This document shows, in pieces, positions 60,966 to 64,000 of a DNA stretch of 64,000 bases (position 1 is the first letter of the stretch; the number at the start of each line of letters is the position of its first letter). The stretch is taken from positions 62,001 to 126,000 of the forward strand of contig JBMORG010000025.1 in assembly GCA_049322355.1 (NCBI GenBank). The letters run 5' to 3'. The DNA is from 0-14-0-80-60-11 sp049322355 (GTDB taxonomy: Bacteria > Desulfobacterota > Desulfobaccia > Desulfobaccales > 0-14-0-80-60-11). Made by a program: the position numbers and the translations under genes. The notes under the pieces were generated by a model that was given only the letters and a program-made list of their open reading frames with translations, was not told the DNA's origin and did no database searches.

Positions 60966-61688
60966 GTGATTCCTGTGCGGGGGGCACCGGCCCAACATCG
61001 GTGGCCCTGGGTCACTCTGGGGCTCATCGCAGTTAATCTGGCAATTTTTCTCTATCAACTGCACATCGGCCCCCAGGCGGCCACAGATCTGTTTTACCAG
61101 AAAGGGGCAGTGGCCTCCAAGCTGAGCCGGCTCAAGGTCTTGAGCTTCAAGCAGTCCGTGGGTCTATTGCCTACCATGTTCAGTTCTCTCTTTTTACACG
61201 CCGGCTGGTTCCACCTCATCGGCAACATGTGGTTTCTCTGGGTCTTCGGAGAAGCTCTGGAGGACGACCTGGGGCACGGGCGGTTTCTGGGTTTCTTCAT
61301 GTTCTGCGGCTTCTTCGCCTGCATCTTTCACGTGTTGGCCGCCTCCAGCCTGGCAGCGCCCCTTATCGGCGCCAGCGGTGCCATTGCCGGGGTTTTGGGG
61401 GGGTACCTTATCCGGCTTCCCAAGTCGCCCATCTGCACCATAGTTTTCTGGCGTTTACGCCCGGAGACCGTTTATATTCCCGCTTTTGTTTGGCTGGGAC
61501 TGTGGCTGGCGCTGCAATTCTATGGTCTGCGCAATGGCGGCACGGTGGCCTGGATGGCCCACCTGGGTGGCTTTTTTATGGGCCTGCTTACAGTCAACCT
61601 GTTCACGCCGGTAAGCCCGGCAGCGGCCCCGGCCCCTGCCAAGGCCGCGCCCAAGAAGAAGGCGGCTGGCAAGGGTAAGAGGAAATGA
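60966..61688 (+). CDS. Rhomboid-family intramembrane serine protease
   Basis: 240 residues, six to seven membrane segments. Catalytic Ser lies in GASGAIAGVLGGYL and His in MAHLGGFFMG; the HAGWFHLIGNMWFLWVFG block supplies the oxyanion-hole Asn. It cleaves transmembrane substrates, unknown here. The tail is Ala/Pro/Lys rich (APAKAAPKKKAAGKGKRK). The start is GTG at 60966 with GGAG eight bases upstream; an in-frame GTG at 60936 is less likely. A PAS-protein gene starts 12 bases after its end, so the two share an operon. Confidence 0.9.
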   Translation: MIPVRGAPAQHRWPWVTLGLIAVNLAIFLYQLHIGPQAATDLFYQKGAVASKLSRLKVLSFKQSVGLLPTMFSSLFLHAGWFHLIGNMWFLWVFGEALEDDLGHGRFLGFFMFCGFFACIFHVLAASSLAAPLIGASGAIAGVLGGYLIRLPKSPICTIVFWRLRPETVYIPAFVWLGLWLALQFYGLRNGGTVAWMAHLGGFFMGLLTVNLFTPVSPAAAPAPAKAAPKKKAAGKGKRK

Positions 61689-61700
61689 GGAGGGAGGCGC

Positions 61701-62087
61701 GTGGAAGGAAGACAGGCTAAGGATGCCTTGGATGAACTGGTTACTCTGGCCATGGATTGCCTGGACGTGGGGGTGACCATATTCGACCCGCAAGGTATTC
61801 TGCTGTATTATAATAACTACGCCGCCAAGGTACTCGACCGGAAGCCTGAATATATCGGCGCGGATATCCACCTCCATCATAAGAAACCTGATACGAATCA
61901 GAAATTGGATTTCATGCTGCAAGAGTTCTCGAAAGGGCGGACGGAACCGTTTCATTATGAGGCGAACCCCTACAGCCAAGTTATTATCGTAACGCTGGCG
62001 CCCATCCGCAAATCCGGGACATTTGTGGGCTGCGTCCATTGCGTGCGGCTGAAACAGGCTGCCGGGCCGGAAAATGACCAGGGTTAA
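61701..62087 (+). CDS. Single PAS-domain protein
   Basis: 128 residues, almost entirely one PAS domain (CLDVGVTIFDPQGILLYYNNYAAKVLDR start, in part; IGADIHLHHKK; PIRKSGTFVGCVHCVRLK end). No output domain is attached. The HLHHKKPDTNQKLDFML stretch matches PAS domains of the DUF438-like type; His residues could hold a ligand such as heme, which is inference. GTG start with GGGAGG four bases upstream. It lies 12 bases after the rhomboid gene and 51 before the PPC gene. Confidence 0.85.
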   Translation: MEGRQAKDALDELVTLAMDCLDVGVTIFDPQGILLYYNNYAAKVLDRKPEYIGADIHLHHKKPDTNQKLDFMLQEFSKGRTEPFHYEANPYSQVIIVTLAPIRKSGTFVGCVHCVRLKQAAGPENDQG

Positions 62088-62138
62088 GAGCAAACCACGC
62101 CATCAGGGTTCGAATTGGCGGTTATCTTGGGAGGGAGC

Positions 62139-62588
62139 ATGCGCTATACCGAAGGCAGGATGGGACGGGTCTTTGTTTTGAGATTGGAAGATGGAGAGCG
62201 TCTTAATGATACCCTGGAGGCCTTTGCCAGGGAGCAGAATCTGAGCCACGCCCTGGCCTTTTACCTGGGGGGCTCGGCCACAGGCAGCAAGGTGGTGGTG
62301 GGGCCAGATGCCGCCCGCACCGATGCCGTGGTGCCGCTCATACACACGCTCACCGGCTCCCAGGAGGTCCTGGCGGTGGGAACGCTCATCCCCGATGAGA
62401 CGGGGGCGCCGGTGCTCCACATGCACGCGGCCTCGGGCCGGGAAGGCCGGGCCACTGTGGGCTGCACCCGGGCCGGAGTGGACGTCTGGCTGGTGGGGGA
62501 GGTGGTGCTTTTGGAAATCGTCGGACCCACAGCCCGGCGCCGGAAAGACCCGGAGACCGGTTTTCAGTTGCTGACGGTTGGAAATTGA
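62139..62588 (+). CDS. PPC/DUF296 domain protein
   Basis: 149 residues, standard length for the stand-alone PPC domain. RVFVLRLEDGERLNDTLEAF, FYLGGSATGSKVVVGP and HMHAASGREGRATVGCTR are typical. In plants the domain is joined to AT-hooks; in prokaryotes the single domain forms trimers and binds DNA or metal in some cases. The function here is unknown. The ATG at 62139 follows GGGAGGGAG closely; the in-frame TTG at 62115 is rejected. It follows the PAS gene in the same direction. Confidence 0.88.
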   Translation: MRYTEGRMGRVFVLRLEDGERLNDTLEAFAREQNLSHALAFYLGGSATGSKVVVGPDAARTDAVVPLIHTLTGSQEVLAVGTLIPDETGAPVLHMHAASGREGRATVGCTRAGVDVWLVGEVVLLEIVGPTARRRKDPETGFQLLTVGN

Positions 62589-62738
62589 AGGTCTCTTTCC
62601 TATGTGGTTTTTTTGAGATAGCTTTGTACAGGCGGGGTCGTCTCCTTCCCCCGTGATGGGGGAGGGTTGGAGTGGGGGTGTTAGAATTATCTGACATTCC
62701 ATTGAATTGAATAGAGAAATCATTCCCCCTCCCCCCTT

Positions 62739-62748
62739 CCACCAGGGG
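62739..62748. repeat. Target-site duplication, left
   Basis: CCACCAGGGG, repeated exactly at 62937-62946 on the other side of the 188-base insertion. Confidence 0.85.
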
Positions 62749-62936
62749 TATAAGCGCTAACTTAAGACTATGCAGCTAATAACTTGTAAAGAATTACATT
62801 TTATTACCATTCTGAATGGCGTGAAGCGGAGTGAAGAATCTCGTTATCTTTCTGAAATAATAGAGATTCTTCGGTTCGCTCAGAATGACAAAAATCTCGT
62901 AACTTCTCATGCCCGGTCCTAAGTTAGCGCCCATGC
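62749..62936. mobile_element. 188-bp MITE-like element
   Basis: Near its ends it has inverted repeats GCGCTAACTTAAGAC (62754-62768) and the complement of GTCCTAAGTTAGCGC (62916-62930), 14 of 15 matching. Inside, CATTCTGA...GAAGAATCTC (about 62808-62841) pairs with GAGATTCTTCGG...CAGAATG (62863-62887). It is flanked by the 10-bp direct duplication and encodes nothing. The transposase that moved it is not in the window. Confidence 0.85.
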
Positions 62937-62946
62937 CCACCAGGGG
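62937..62946. repeat. Target-site duplication, right
   Basis: CCACCAGGGG, the second copy. The following AGGCGGAGATT continues the interrupted family B repeat. Confidence 0.85.
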
Positions 62947-63009
62947 AGGCGGAGATTATGCCCTCAGGTCGTTAAAATGTTCAAGTAATTTTGGTTCGGA
63001 GTGCCCCAT

Positions 63010-63843
63010 ATGCTAGACAAAATCGCCCAAATCGGGCGCCAAGCCGCGCTGGCTGCGGGCGCGGTGATGCGCTTGAACTATCAGAAACCCCATGAGATCA
63101 CGATGAAGGGGGCCATTGACCCGGTTACCGAGACCGACTACCAATGCCAGGAAATTATTATCGGCATGATCCGCCAGGCCTTCCCGGACCATGGCTTTTT
63201 GGCGGAGGAAAGCGTTGGGCAGCCACCGCCCTCGGCCGCCCAGGAAAGCCCTCACCCCGGTCTGGCCTGGGAAGCTGACCCGGCGCCATCCTGCCGCTGG
63301 ATCATCGACCCTTTGGACGGCACCGTCAACTTCGCCCACGGATTTCCGGGGTTTTGCGTGTCCATCGCGTTTGAAGCCGATGGCGTGACCGAATACGGCG
63401 TGATTTACGACCCCTTGAGGGATGAGCTTTTCGAAGCAACCAGAGTGAAGGGGGCCTTTCTTAACGCCCGGCCCATCCGGGTTTCCGAAACCGCCCGGAT
63501 GGAGCGGGCCCTCATTGCCACGGGTTTTCCCTATGACATCCGGGAGCGGATACCCGAGACCACGTCCCGCATGGGCCGGATGCTGGCCGCGTCCCAGGGG
63601 GTGCGCCGGGTGGGGTCCGCGGCCCTGGACTTGGGTTACGTGGCCTGCGGCCGCCTGGAGGGCTTCTATGAGGAGAACCTGAAACCCTGGGACACCGCCG
63701 CAGGGGTGATTATCGTAACAGAAGCGGGAGGGAAGATCAGTACCTTCGATGGCAAAGAATATGACATCTACTCTCCCAATATCCTGGCCAGCAACGGGAT
63801 GCTGCATAATGAACTCCTTGAATGCCTGGCATTGCCGGATTAA
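63010..63843 (+). CDS. Inositol monophosphatase-family phosphatase
   Basis: 277 residues. Metal-binding motifs: TETDYQCQ, LAEES, WIIDPLDGTVNFAHGFP and KPWDTAAGVIIV. The family includes inositol-1-phosphatases, fructose-1,6-bisphosphatases and PAP phosphatases; the substrate is not certain. Between LAEES and WIIDPLDGT there is an unusually long, Pro-rich insertion (about 25 residues, GQPPPSAAQESPHPG...). The ATG at 63010 is chosen over GTG 63001 because GGAG lies eight bases upstream. Confidence 0.92.
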   Translation: MLDKIAQIGRQAALAAGAVMRLNYQKPHEITMKGAIDPVTETDYQCQEIIIGMIRQAFPDHGFLAEESVGQPPPSAAQESPHPGLAWEADPAPSCRWIIDPLDGTVNFAHGFPGFCVSIAFEADGVTEYGVIYDPLRDELFEATRVKGAFLNARPIRVSETARMERALIATGFPYDIRERIPETTSRMGRMLAASQGVRRVGSAALDLGYVACGRLEGFYEENLKPWDTAAGVIIVTEAGGKISTFDGKEYDIYSPNILASNGMLHNELLECLALPD

Positions 63844-63945
63844 TAGAATTTTCCAAACGTATTGACATGGGGATATATCTATGGATTAATAAATTTACAA
63901 GGAAAAGTAACAATCCCAGGCTTTCTGCTTCTGGGAGGCCCGATA

Positions 63946-64000
63946 ATGAGCAGGATGCGCACCTGGTGGGCCTGGCTTTCCAACCCCGACAACCGGGGTA
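63946..64000 (+). CDS. Partial gene running off the window, unknown product
   Basis: Only the first 18 codons are present (MSRMRTWWAWLSNPDNRG). GGGAGG lies seven bases before the ATG, so a gene start is likely. The Trp-rich WWAWLSNPDNR start looks like a membrane-proximal N-terminus, but no family can be assigned. Confidence 0.5.
   Translation, partial: MSRMRTWWAWLSNPDNRG

Larger units (their letters stand above)
62589..63009. repeat. Family B repeat (copy 4) split by a MITE-like insertion
   Basis: The 421-base gap between the PPC and inositol-monophosphatase genes contains CCCCCGTGATGGGGGAGGG (62648-62666) and CCCCCTCCCCCCTTCCACC (62725-62743), both family B. The family B sequence is interrupted after CCACCAGGGG at 62748 and resumes at 62937 with the same ten bases. 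Confidence 0.85.

Overview
The window looks like a chromosomal segment of an anaerobic Gram-negative bacterium, most likely a Desulfobacterota (former Deltaproteobacteria) sulfate reducer or syntroph. Support comes from a selenocysteine-type HdrA/MvhD/FdhB-like electron-transfer operon, a corrinoid-protein reactivase of the RACo type (usual with the Wood-Ljungdahl pathway), a membrane pyrophosphatase, split transketolase genes, a minimal SufC-SufB system, and LPS/envelope genes (LptF/G, heptose-1-P adenylyltransferase, TolC, ArnT-like transferase). Coding DNA is G+C rich. The family or genus cannot be fixed from this sequence alone. No rRNA, tRNA, CRISPR array or intact insertion sequence was seen.

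Layout. 1-9 kb: split transketolase (minus), gatC-gatA, a TolC-like porin, a HAD phosphatase, and a small membrane/rhodanese/MauE-like cluster. 9-14 kb: H+-pyrophosphatase, then an accessory patch with a GxxExxY protein and a DNA methyltransferase-nuclease fusion bracketed by 98-bp direct repeats. 14-20 kb: envelope and nucleotide-sugar genes (GT83-like transferase, LptF/G permease, UDP-sugar epimerase, UDP-sugar dehydrogenase), an iron-sulfur flavoprotein and a histidine-phosphatase-like protein. 20-30 kb: RACo-like protein, an endonuclease III relative, SPFH protein, lipoprotein, sufCB and a VapBC-type toxin-antitoxin pair with a palindromic operator. 30-35 kb: Sec-hdrA, mvhD and an FdhB-like iron-sulfur gene, ending in a terminator. 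35 kb: a single gene fusing CsrA to its antagonist FliW, behind a sequence matching the flagellar sigma-28 promoter. 36-53 kb: housekeeping genes (mfd, surA-like, asnS, def-fmt-DUF116, rsmB, purL), a NIL-domain ferredoxin and an MFS transporter. 53-64 kb: gpmA, hldE C-terminal type, comF, a structured non-coding stretch, miaB with a bifunctional nuclease gene, rhomboid, PAS, PPC and inositol-monophosphatase-family genes.

Intergenic DNA is packed with several dispersed, mostly palindromic repeat families. One 188-bp MITE-like element has inserted into a copy of another repeat and left a 10-bp target duplication.

The observations most worth a second look are the CsrA-FliW fusion with its flagellar-type promoter; the UGA-containing hdrA with a candidate SECIS hairpin; the repeat-bracketed methyltransferase-nuclease with an A+T-rich internal segment; the nested MITE; and the unexplained structured region at 55.7-56.5 kb.
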